Assembly (NCBI GenBank): GCA_049694275.1
Contig: JBAVQS010000374.1
Coordinates: 1-30,480, forward strand
Reading direction: 5' to 3'
From: JBAVQS01 sp049694275
Lineage (GTDB): Bacteria; Chloroflexota; Anaerolineae; UBA4142; SHND01
DNA: 30,480 nucleotides
Shown: piece after piece, positions 23,245 to 30,114 of the stretch
Position numbering within the stretch: position 1 is the first letter of the stretch
Layout: every line of letters begins with the position of its first letter
Notes under the pieces: model-generated
The model's database searches: none
Told to the model about the DNA's origin: nothing
Seen by the model: only the letters and a program-made list of their open reading frames with translations
Program-made: the position numbers and the translations under genes

Positions 23245-24060
23245 TCACTCGCGTTTCTCCTTTTCCTCCTCGATCAGCGCAACTAACGGTGTGGCATATA
23301 ACGGGTGCGAGCTGACGATGGCCGAAACCTGGTAGGCGCGGCGCAGCCACTCGGGAGTGAGCACCCGCGCCGGCAGGTCACAGGCAATCAGGCGTCCTTC
23401 GGACAAGAGCGCCAGGCGGTCGGCATACTGCCCGGCGAGGTTGAGGTCGTGCAGGGCGGCCAGGACGATCAAGCCGGAACGCGCCAGTTCGCGCACCAGG
23501 CTCCAGATAGCGGTTTGGTGGCGCAGGTCGAGATGCGCCGTGGCCTCGTCCAGCAAGAGCACGCGCGGCCCCGCGTCCGCGGTCGCGCCATCGCTAATCT
23601 GCGCCAGCGCCCGCGCCATCAAGACGCGCTGCTGTTCACCCCCCGATAATTCCCCGATGCGCCGCTCGGCCAAAGCCTCGGTCGCCGTGCGCGCGAGCGC
23701 CTCGCGAACAATATCGTAATCGTGCTGGCGCTCCCCGCCTAATAGGGGGAGATGCGGCGTGCGGCCCATCAGCACCACTTCGCCCACGGTAAACGCTTCG
23801 GGCAGATGTGAGCTCTGGGGCACCACGGCGATTCGGCGCGCTCGCATCGCCGGGCTCAATCTTGTCAGATCGACGCCGTTCAGGTGGAGGCTGCCGCGCG
23901 TCGGCGCGAGCGTTCCGCTCACCACACGCAGCAGTGAAGACTTGCCGGCGCCGTTCGGTCCGATGAGGCCGACGATCTCGCCGGGATGCGCCTGCAGAGA
24001 GACGTCGTCCAGGATGACGCGCGCCCCGTACGCGGCGGCAAGATGTTCGATGAGCAGCAT
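23245..24060 (-). CDS. btuD: ABC importer ATP-binding protein, BtuD/FecE type
   Basis: A 271-aa ATPase with Walker A GPNGAGKSS (about residues 34-42), a Q-loop at VVPQSSHLP, the signature LSGGEQQRVLMARALAQ, Walker B RVLLLDEATAHLD, and a following switch His (ALHDLNLAGQYADRL). It is the FecE/BtuD class that powers iron-chelate, heme and cobalamin importers. It starts 2 nt after the permease stop (TAATCATG), so it is translationally coupled. Cobalamin is preferred as cargo because a cobalamin riboswitch precedes the operon. The ATPase is intact and of normal length. Confidence 0.9.
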   Translation of the reverse strand: MLLIEHLAAAYGARVILDDVSLQAHPGEIVGLIGPNGAGKSSLLRVVSGTLAPTRGSLHLNGVDLTRLSPAMRARRIAVVPQSSHLPEAFTVGEVVLMGRTPHLPLLGGERQHDYDIVREALARTATEALAERRIGELSGGEQQRVLMARALAQISDGATADAGPRVLLLDEATAHLDLRHQTAIWSLVRELARSGLIVLAALHDLNLAGQYADRLALLSEGRLIACDLPARVLTPEWLRRAYQVSAIVSSHPLYATPLVALIEEEKEKRE

Positions 24061-24062
24061 GA

Positions 24063-25181
24063 TTAGAAAAAGGCCGCGTTCTTGGCGCGGCGCAAGAGAT
24101 AGAGGAAAAAGGGCGCGCCGGCGAAGGCCGTCACAATACCGAGCGGCAGTTCTTGCGGCGCAATCACGGTGCGCGCCAGCAGGTCTGCCAGCATGAGAAA
24201 TCCCGCGCCGCCCAGCGCCGCCAGCGGCACGAGCCGCCGGTGGTCCGGCCCGACGACCAGTCGCGCCGCGTGCGGCACGACCAGCCCCACAAACCCGATC
24301 AAGCCGCTAAAGGCGACGGCCGCCGCCGTCGTCAGTGTGGCTGCGATAATGATGATCAATTTGACCTGCCCCACGTTAATGCCGAGCTGCTGCGCCTGCT
24401 CTTCGTCAAAGAGCAAGAGATTCAGCGGGCGCGCATAGAGGTAGGTCAGAGCAAACCCGATCAAGGTAAAGGGCGTGACCGCGAGCACCGCATCCCACCC
24501 TTCGGCGCTATAGCCGCCGAGAAGAAACGCCATCACGCGCACGATCTGCGCGCCCTGTCCAAAAACCCGCAGCAGAATAAAGGTGGAGAGCGCCGTGGCG
24601 AGCGCGCCGACCGCAACCCCGGCCAGGATCAGGGTGGTCGTCGGCGTGGTGCGCCCAACGCGTCCCAACTCGTAAACCAACCCCACGGTGCCCAGCGCGC
24701 CGATAAACGCGGCGAGCGGAACCAGGAACGGGCTGGCGGCGAACGGGTACGCCGTGCGCAGCGCAAGCGCGATGACCGCGCCCAACCCGCCGCCCGCTGC
24801 GACGCCGATGAGATATGGATCGGCCAGCGGATTGCGGAACAGGCCCTGGTAGGCGGCGCCGGAAGTGGCCAGCGCCGAGCCGGTCAGCGCCACGAGCGCA
24901 ACGCGCGGTAGGCGAATCTCCAGAAGAATGGCCTCGAACGTGCTTGGCCAATCTATTGGGATTGAAAGGAAGGCAAGACGGGAGAGCAGGATTTTCACCA
25001 CGGTGATCGGTGGAATGAACACACTGCCGACGCCGATGCTGACAAGCGCAATGGCGAGGACGCCGAGGGCTGTCGCCGTCATCAACACGCGCGGCTGTCC
25101 GGCCCCGGCCCAGGCGGGCGCGTTGACCCGCGCCGACCTGTAACGGAAACCGAGCGCCGTGGCAATCTCTCCAAAACTCAT
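24063..25181 (-). CDS. btuC: ABC importer permease, FecCD/BtuC type
   Basis: A 372-aa membrane protein with about ten hydrophobic segments, normal for the FecCD family. Typical stretches are RLPRVALVALTGSALATSGAAYQGLFRNPLADPYLIG (in two parts around residue 110-145), GFVGLVVPHAARLVVGPDHRRL and the C-terminal ELPLGIVTAFAGAPFFLYLL. The channel would move cobalamin or a related corrinoid inward with the neighbouring ATPase and binding protein. The ATG at 25181 has AAGGAGG 7 nt upstream. A repeat element fills the gap before it. Confidence 0.92.
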   Translation of the reverse strand: MSFGEIATALGFRYRSARVNAPAWAGAGQPRVLMTATALGVLAIALVSIGVGSVFIPPITVVKILLSRLAFLSIPIDWPSTFEAILLEIRLPRVALVALTGSALATSGAAYQGLFRNPLADPYLIGVAAGGGLGAVIALALRTAYPFAASPFLVPLAAFIGALGTVGLVYELGRVGRTTPTTTLILAGVAVGALATALSTFILLRVFGQGAQIVRVMAFLLGGYSAEGWDAVLAVTPFTLIGFALTYLYARPLNLLLFDEEQAQQLGINVGQVKLIIIIAATLTTAAAVAFSGLIGFVGLVVPHAARLVVGPDHRRLVPLAALGGAGFLMLADLLARTVIAPQELPLGIVTAFAGAPFFLYLLRRAKNAAFF

Positions 25182-25191
25182 CCCGTCCTCC

Positions 25192-25350
25192 TTACTACCT
25201 CACCCTGCGCATGTCATTTCGAACGCAGTGAGCCGATTAGGTCCCTTTGGGAAAATCTCGACTCCAAGAACCGAGATTTCTCGCGGCTCAAAGGCCGTCC
25301 TGTGGACAAAAGCGACTCGAAATGACAGTGGGTGCGTAAGGTGAGTTACT
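25192..25350. repeat. MITE-like palindromic element between btuF and btuC
   Basis: The two ends are inverted repeats of about 30 bp. TGTCATTTCGA (25212-25222) matches TCGAAATGACA (25317-25327) exactly, and outside it ACCTCACCCTGCGC matches GCGTAAGGTGAGTTA with a few differences. Inside are nested stems: TGAGCCG (25229-25235) with CGGCTCA (25284-25290), and AAATCTCG (25253-25260) with CGAGATTT (25272-25279). There is no ORF. The element is transcribed with the operon and can fold completely, so it may affect the ratio of binding protein to permease. Confidence 0.65.
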
Positions 25351-25364
25351 AATGACTGTTCAGC

Positions 25365-25409
25365 GGGCAACCACACGTTCGGTGGGCAACCACAAGGGTT
25401 GGCCCCTAC
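25365..25409. repeat. Duplicated GGGCAACCACA repeat at the btuF stop codon
   Basis: GGGCAACCACA occurs at 25365-25375 and 25384-25394. The second copy continues as AGGGTTGGCCCCTAC, which folds back on it (GGGCAACC with GGTTGGCCC). The binding-protein stop codon (25406-25408, minus strand) lies inside the repeat. From general knowledge, repeats of the form GGGGCAACCCTTGTGGTTGCCC are scattered through many Chloroflexota and cyanobacterial genomes. Confidence 0.6.
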
Positions 25410-26464
25410 TGGAACAATTCGGGATGGATCAGCCGGGCCGCCGCTTCGATTCCATCCACGACACGCGGCCCCGGCCGGCTGACCAGATTATCGTCAATGG
25501 GATAGACGTGCTTGCTCTTGATCGCATCGATTTTTTGCCAGCCCGGCCGCTGGAGCACCGAATCGATCGTAATGCCGTACGCAGCATCCGGCAAGATAAT
25601 CACTTCCGGGTTCGCTGCGATGATCTGCTCGACGCTGACCTGGGGGAACGACGAACCGGCGCCGGCAAAAATGTTCGCGCCGCCGGCCATCGTAATGATA
25701 TCGTTGGTAAAGGCGCCGGGGCCGACGGTGTACGGCTTGGTCGGATCCGTCGCATCCAGTTCCCAATAGACGCGGGGTTTCGTCTTGGCTGTCGCGACCT
25801 TGGTCTTGATGGCATTTACCCGTTGGGTCATCGAATCCGTGAGTTGCTTGGCCTGGTCCACGCGTCCGGTGACCTGGCCGGCGAGTGTGATATCGGCCAG
25901 GATGCTGTCAAAGGTCGTCTTTTCGATTCCCAGCACGACCACGGTGAGCTTGAGGTCCTCCAGTTTCTTGACAGCATCCGGCGAAGTGATCCCCGAGGCA
26001 AGAACGACATCGGGCTTGAGCGCGACGATCTGCTCGAAATTGTACTTGCCGTCGCTCCCGCCGATCTTGGGGAGGGCCTTGGTTTCGGCTGGATAATCGG
26101 AGAAATCGTCGACTCCGACGACGTTAGGCCCGGCGCCGAGCGCAAACAGGATCTCGGTATTGTTCGGGGCGAGCGAGATAATGCGCTGTGGAACGCCGTT
26201 CAGCGTGACTTTGCGCCCCGCGACATCGGTCAGGGTGAGGGCTGCCGGTGTGGCGGTGGCCGGCGCAGTCGTCGCCGTGGGTGCGACTGTGGGGGCGAGC
26301 GTCGGCGCGGTGGTCGGTAAAGCCGTCGGCGCGGTCGTGGGTACGGTCGTCGGCGCGGTCGTGGGTACGGTCGTCGGCGCTGCGGTAGGCGCCGCTGGCG
26401 CGCAGCCAATCGCCAGCAGTGTGAGAATGAACGCGAATGCCAGAAGGTATTGTTTGCGAAACAT
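25406..26464 (-). CDS. btuF: Corrinoid ABC importer binding lipoprotein, BtuF type
   Basis: A 352-aa lipoprotein if started at the ATG at 26464, which has ATGGAG at the right distance; the ATG at 26476 falls on that Shine-Dalgarno. The signal peptide ends in a lipobox (LAIGCAPAAP). A spacer of about 55 residues follows, made of PTTVPTTA-type repeats. The mature part is a class III helical-backbone binding protein: DVAGRKVTLNGVPQRIISLAP, NNTEILFALGAG, then FEQIVALKPDVVLAS. The gene is first in the btuFCD order and is preceded by a cobalamin riboswitch, which makes a corrinoid the likely ligand; iron-siderophore binding proteins share the same fold. Confidence 0.9.
   Translation of the reverse strand: MFRKQYLLAFAFILTLLAIGCAPAAPTAAPTTVPTTAPTTVPTTAPTALPTTAPTLAPTVAPTATTAPATATPAALTLTDVAGRKVTLNGVPQRIISLAPNNTEILFALGAGPNVVGVDDFSDYPAETKALPKIGGSDGKYNFEQIVALKPDVVLASGITSPDAVKKLEDLKLTVVVLGIEKTTFDSILADITLAGQVTGRVDQAKQLTDSMTQRVNAIKTKVATAKTKPRVYWELDATDPTKPYTVGPGAFTNDIITMAGGANIFAGAGSSFPQVSVEQIIAANPEVIILPDAAYGITIDSVLQRPGWQKIDAIKSKHVYPIDDNLVSRPGPRVVDGIEAAARLIHPELFQ
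26325..26380 (-). repeat. 24-bp tandem repeat coding the lipoprotein linker
   Basis: A 21-bp core (26325-26345) recurs exactly at 26349-26369, with a period of 24 bp, and a partial third unit follows from 26373. The period equals 8 codons (PTTVPTTA), so copy-number change keeps the frame and only changes linker length. Confidence 0.7.
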
Positions 26465-26498
26465 GGTAAACTCCATTTATGAGATATAGGGGAAAACG

Positions 26499-26526
26499 AA
26501 AAACCCTTTGCCGTTTCGGCAAAGGG
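26499..26526 (-). terminator. Intrinsic terminator of the cobalamin-riboswitch leader
   Basis: On the minus strand a perfect 10-bp stem, CCCTTTGCCG with CGGCAAAGGG, and a 3-nt loop are followed by TTTTTCGTTTT. It lies between the aptamer and the btuF start, so it is probably the expression platform: bound B12 should favour termination. Confidence 0.85.
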
Positions 26527-26589
26527 GCTGGAGAATTAGCTTGTGTTGAACATTGCCCGGCCCCCTTTCACGCGAAGGTGCACAGAAGA

Positions 26590-26792
26590 TTCAGTCGTGA
26601 GGCGGTTTTCTGGCTCGTTAGTCCAATCGCCATTCGGGCGACTGGTCGGATCGTCATGCAACAAACATGGCGACTATCCGACCGGCCGAAAAAGCAATCG
26701 ACCGACTAACTTACAGTTGCGGGACAGCGCCGGACTTGACCGGACTTACCCAGACACTCACAACTCGTACGCCGACAATGCGTACTCTCGTG
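26590..26792 (-). ncRNA. Cobalamin riboswitch
   Basis: On the minus strand the leader contains the B12-box region CGCTGTCCCGCAACTGTAAG (about 26711-26730), preceded by GGGTAAGTCCGG and AAGTCCGG (26731-26751) and followed, further 3', by GAGCCAGAAAACCGCC (26601-26616), the conserved core order of cobalamin aptamers. GTTAGTC next to the B12 box pairs with GACTAAC just before GCCAG. A 5' stem is made by GTACGC and GCGTAC. Aptamer ends are approximate. It should repress btuFCD when cobalamin is plentiful. Confidence 0.9.
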
Positions 26793-26798
26793 GAACCG

Positions 26799-26826
26799 AT
26801 TATAGCATCTTTGACTCGAAAATCAA
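26799..26826 (-). promoter_or_regulatory. Promoter of the btuFCD operon
   Basis: TTGATT (26821-26826) and a perfect TATAAT (26799-26804) are 16 nt apart on the minus strand. The predicted start near 26792 coincides with the 5' end of the riboswitch, which supports it. Confidence 0.7.
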
Positions 26827-26839
26827 ATTCCTTTAATAT
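26811..26839 (+). promoter_or_regulatory. Promoter of the LCP-like gene, overlapping the btu promoter
   Basis: TTGACT (26811-26816) and TAATAT (26834-26839) are 17 nt apart on the + strand. The start would be near 26846, only about 8 nt before the ATG, which explains why no Shine-Dalgarno is visible. It interleaves with the divergent btu promoter. Confidence 0.5.
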
Positions 26840-26853
26840 CCTATTCCATCGTT

Positions 26854-28134
26854 ATGCAGAGAACTAGATTAACCCCGCGTTCATTCCATCTCGATTCTCT
26901 CTCGCGCACTGTCACCCGATTCCGGCGGCGGCGCGCGGTCATCGGGTTTGTGTCCATTCTGCTCTTCGCCGTGCTGGTTCTGGGCGTGGTCAACTCGCCG
27001 CTGGTGGATAGCGCACATGGCCTCGCGGTCCCGAACCCCCTCTCCTCGCAGACGTTGTTTGCGCGCCTGCTTCAGCCGTTTGCGGCCGAGGCGCAGGCGC
27101 GGCGATTGCAGCGCGCGCGCACCGACGCCGATTATGCGCATCGCGTCGACGCGGCGCTTGCCACGGGACGCGTGAATTTCCTCCTCTTTGGTTACGGCGA
27201 AACGTTCGAGCCCCCCTTTACCACGGCGATTATCGGGTCGTACACCATCGTCTCAGTCGATACCCAGACCGGCCAGGCAGACCTGATTTCGCTCACGCAT
27301 GATGTGCGCGCACCCGAGATCGAGCGGGCGCTGGCGCAGCGCGGCCAGCAGGTCCACGCGGTCAAGATCGATCAGGCGTACAGCGTGGGCGGGTTCGATC
27401 TGATGCGCCGGACGGTGGAGGATGCGACCGGGCTGCCGATTGATTTTCAGATCAGCTTTAAGGATGTGGTGATCAAAGACCTGGTCGATTCAGTATTCGA
27501 GCAGGTCCCGGTCGAGGTGCCCGCCGATTTTGATACGGCGCCTTTTTACCTGGATGGACAGAAATATGACACCGCCCACATGACCCAGGGGGTGCAGCAG
27601 ATGAACGGGACCCAGGTGATCCAGTTTATGAAGAGCCTCGAAGCGGGGGATTCCCAGGCGGTGCAGCGGAATGCGCGCAAAGAGCTCGTCCTGCGCGGGC
27701 TCCTCGCGGCGGCGACGGATCACTGCTCGGATCGCGGGTTCTGGCTGAAAATGTCCGGCTTGCTCGTTCGGCAGCAGTGGAGTGGGGATGTCGCCTATGA
27801 CTTCGATCCGGCCGCGCTGCTCGTGGATAACATCGGCCAGCTCGGTTCCGGGTTCGGGGATCTGTTGCGCTACAAGACATGCACCGTCGGCGCGCCGCAG
27901 ATTGCCCGGACGCAGTATATCGTGGATCCCGAATCGGGAGGGGATGGGGTACGCTGGGCCTCTTCCGATGCGACGGTTAATCCCATCGCCCGGCAGGATA
28001 TCGATTCGGGCGTCTATCAAGCCGGGGGATTGGGCGTGGCGGTCCCGCTCAATGGCGATCCCTACGGCGATCTGGTCACCGGTTACTGGGGCTCGGTGCG
28101 CGCCCTCGTCAAGCAAACCTTATCGGAGAAATAA
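26854..28134 (+). CDS. LytR-CpsA-Psr (LCP)-like membrane-anchored protein, divergent
   Basis: A 426-aa protein with a basic N-terminus, one transmembrane helix (about residues 29-47, VIGFVSILLFAVLVLGVV) and a large outer domain. The pattern NFLLFGYGE, then TIVSVDTQTGQADLISLTHDVRAPEIE, KIDQAYSVGGFDLMRRTVED and DFQISFKDVVIKDLVDSVF follows the LCP fold. LCP enzymes attach glycopolymers to peptidoglycan or to proteins from a polyprenyl-phosphate donor. The usual PRDT-type Asp/Arg motif reads SLTHDVRAPE here, so catalytic competence is uncertain. No Shine-Dalgarno is seen; the mRNA may be nearly leaderless. It is followed after 5 nt by a small EamA gene. Confidence 0.65.
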   Translation: MQRTRLTPRSFHLDSLSRTVTRFRRRRAVIGFVSILLFAVLVLGVVNSPLVDSAHGLAVPNPLSSQTLFARLLQPFAAEAQARRLQRARTDADYAHRVDAALATGRVNFLLFGYGETFEPPFTTAIIGSYTIVSVDTQTGQADLISLTHDVRAPEIERALAQRGQQVHAVKIDQAYSVGGFDLMRRTVEDATGLPIDFQISFKDVVIKDLVDSVFEQVPVEVPADFDTAPFYLDGQKYDTAHMTQGVQQMNGTQVIQFMKSLEAGDSQAVQRNARKELVLRGLLAAATDHCSDRGFWLKMSGLLVRQQWSGDVAYDFDPAALLVDNIGQLGSGFGDLLRYKTCTVGAPQIARTQYIVDPESGGDGVRWASSDATVNPIARQDIDSGVYQAGGLGVAVPLNGDPYGDLVTGYWGSVRALVKQTLSEK

Positions 28135-28139
28135 CGTTC

Positions 28140-28559
28140 ATGCGGGCAAACCTCTTTCTCTTTTTTGCCGTCATCCTTTGGGGAATCTGGGGGCTGGCGA
28201 ACAAATATGCCGTTGACCGGGCGCATCCCTTTACGGTCCAGTGGATGTTTGCCGTGCCGTTGGCGCTTTCGATTCCCCTCTTTTACTGGCTCGGTGCTCA
28301 GAGCAGCCCGGCGACCAACCACGACCCCAATGCTTTTCTCTGGGCCTTTATTGCCGGCACGACCTCGCTCCTTGGGACAGTGCTCCTCTTTTTTGCCCTT
28401 CAGGACCGCCCCGCGTCAATCGCCACCGCCGTCACCTCGGTCTACCCTCTGGTTACGCTCCTGCTCGCGGTCCTGACGCGCACCGAGGGCCTGAGTCCGC
28501 CCCGGATTATCGGGATTGTGCTCATGGTCCTCGGTATGATTGTCCTGCAGTTCGGTTAG
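28140..28559 (+). CDS. Half-size EamA/DMT-family membrane protein
   Basis: A 139-aa protein with one EamA repeat of about five helices: NLFLFFAVILWGIWGLANKY, then VQWMFAVPLALSIPLFYWLG, FLWAFIAGTTSLLGTVLLFF, SIATAVTSVYPLVTLLLAVL and the C-terminal IIGIVLMVLGMIVLQFG. Single-repeat members work as homo- or heterodimers in opposite orientation. The start lies 5 nt after the LCP-like stop, with GGAGAAA inside the end of that gene. Its stop abuts the stop of the convergent methyltransferase gene with no base between. The substrate is unknown. Confidence 0.85.
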   Translation: MRANLFLFFAVILWGIWGLANKYAVDRAHPFTVQWMFAVPLALSIPLFYWLGAQSSPATNHDPNAFLWAFIAGTTSLLGTVLLFFALQDRPASIATAVTSVYPLVTLLLAVLTRTEGLSPPRIIGIVLMVLGMIVLQFG

Positions 28560-29471
28560 TTATGCGACCCTTGCCTGCGCCAGGTGTACCTGTTCGAACG
28601 CGTGATAGCCATCCGTACGCCCGCTAAAATAGCGCGCTTCTATGTCGCCCGGCGATAAATTCTCTACGAGCCTGAACCCCACCTGGGCAACATCGCTGGG
28701 GAGCGTGTCGGGCGCCAAGCCCGTTCTCATTGGTTCGCCTGCGTTCTTTAATATTTCCAGAACGCGTCGTGCGAGCTTGCCGGCGCGCTCCGGCACAAAG
28801 GCATCGGCGTCAAAATAGTCAAAGATGATGGAACTGCCGGCGGGCGCGATGCCAGCAATGGTATGCAGCGTTTGAAAGATTTCTTGATGGCTCAGGTAAT
28901 AGGTGACGCCCAACCAACTGACAAAGCTCAGTTTCAGGGGATCGTAGGGCGAATTTTTCAGCGCCGCGACAAGGTCTTGTGTCAAGTCCGCCGGAATCCA
29001 ATGCAACCCCGCTGGTTGCTCCAGCCCTAACGCGGCGAGGCGGCGTTGCTTGTCTGCCTGCATGAGCGGATGGTCGACTTCAAACACTTGTAGCTTGTTC
29101 ATCAGCGTGGGCTTGCGAAACGCAAAAGTATCGAGCCCTGCCCCAAGAATCACATACTGCTCGACTCCCGCGGCAACCGCTTGCTCCAAACAGTCCTCGG
29201 TGTATCGCGAGCGGCAAAGTGTGATTGGCGCATTCTGGATTCGCATGACGCATGCCAGCGCACTCGCCTCGTCCGGGTACCGGGCTGCGAGCTCTGGGTC
29301 AAAAAACGGCAGGGCGGCGGCGAGATTCTTTGCAAAAAAGGCGCGCTCTTGCTCCGTGAACAACTGGGCAGCGATAAAGTCGTCAAAAATCTTGGGGTTG
29401 TCGTGCGTCGCGTGGTATGCCCGGGCGTACGCACTGACCAACGCAGTGAGGGAAACTCGGCGGTCTTGCAT
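28560..29471 (-). CDS. Class I SAM-dependent methyltransferase, LCMT (Ppm1) family
   Basis: A 303-aa protein whose SAM-binding motif EQYVILGAGLDTFAFRKP (about residues 103-120) is the family hallmark, followed by acidic strand 2 (QVFEVDHPLMQADKQRRL) and FVSWLGVTYYLSHQEIFQTL. Bacterial members are O-methyltransferases of small molecules or polyketides, usually of unknown substrate. The ATG at 29471 has AGAGGA about 5 nt upstream, and that signal overlaps the stop of the sulfotransferase-like gene, so the two are co-translated. Confidence 0.88.
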   Translation of the reverse strand: MQDRRVSLTALVSAYARAYHATHDNPKIFDDFIAAQLFTEQERAFFAKNLAAALPFFDPELAARYPDEASALACVMRIQNAPITLCRSRYTEDCLEQAVAAGVEQYVILGAGLDTFAFRKPTLMNKLQVFEVDHPLMQADKQRRLAALGLEQPAGLHWIPADLTQDLVAALKNSPYDPLKLSFVSWLGVTYYLSHQEIFQTLHTIAGIAPAGSSIIFDYFDADAFVPERAGKLARRVLEILKNAGEPMRTGLAPDTLPSDVAQVGFRLVENLSPGDIEARYFSGRTDGYHAFEQVHLAQARVA

Positions 29472-29479
29472 TCAATCCT

Positions 29480-30052
29480 CTAGTTCTTGCGCTCGCGGTA
29501 CAGCTTGTGGTCCACGATGGCGGTCATTTTGGCCATATCGAGGTTGCCGCCGAGGAACCGGTTGAGCTCTTGAATATGTAGAGCGGGGTTTTCGAGCAGC
29601 TCGTTGTAATGGATGTACAGGACCTGAATATTCGGTTGCTGACCGAGCCATTTGGAGATTTGGGCCAGGTGGTTGTTAAAAAAGGCCGCCATCTGTTTGT
29701 CGCTCGTCTTGTCCTTTTGCTCACGGCGGGCGAGCATCACCTTTTGTGAGGCGAGGATTTCCTCCATGCGCCGGCGCATGAACACGATGTGGTACGAGTA
29801 GGTCGGGGGGAGCTTGGGGAGGAGCGCCGAAACCATTTTGACGACTTTACCCTGGGCATCCTCCAGCCAGGCCTGATCCGTCGCGATCTGCTTGACGCGT
29901 TCAAACTCGTAATAGCCTTTCGGGTTGTCCTCGTCGGGCCGGCGAATATCGTCCTTGAGCGCGGGGATGCCGCCGGCTTCGAGCATCTGCATCATCATCG
30001 AGGTGCCCGAGCGGGGCAGTCCGGATACGATCGTTACCACTTGTCCTGGCAT
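29480..30052 (-). CDS. Sulfotransferase-like P-loop protein
   Basis: A 190-aa protein if started at the ATG at 30052, preceded by GGGAAAGAG; the GTG at 30082 is a weaker alternative. It begins with the 5'-PSB/P-loop of the sulfotransferase family, TIVSGLPRSGTSMMMQML (about residues 7-24). It also has a 3'-PB-like segment, YHIVFMRRRMEEILASQKVM, and YIHYNELLENP near the end. At this size it is shorter than typical PAPS sulfotransferases (250-300 aa) but looks like compact bacterial members. The acceptor is unknown. It overlaps the control region of the methyltransferase gene, so both may modify the same molecule. Confidence 0.8.
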   Translation of the reverse strand: MPGQVVTIVSGLPRSGTSMMMQMLEAGGIPALKDDIRRPDEDNPKGYYEFERVKQIATDQAWLEDAQGKVVKMVSALLPKLPPTYSYHIVFMRRRMEEILASQKVMLARREQKDKTSDKQMAAFFNNHLAQISKWLGQQPNIQVLYIHYNELLENPALHIQELNRFLGGNLDMAKMTAIVDHKLYRERKN

Positions 30053-30114
30053 TTTCTCTTTCCCTGGTTGGATTATTCCCACCCGCAGGTATCTGCCTGG
30101 GCGGGGGTTGTATT

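Noticed and set aside
24153..24911. 252-codon + frame across the permease gene
   Set aside because: Extremely R/Q/G-rich translation antisense to a hydrophobic permease, as expected from complementary codons.
25352..26320. 322-codon + frame across btuF
   Set aside because: It crosses a repeat and the antisense of the lipoprotein gene; no start signal or domain.
26325..26380. Possible CRISPR or minisatellite
   Set aside because: The repeats are contiguous, have a 24-bp coding period and encode the PTT linker of the lipoprotein; there are no spacers.
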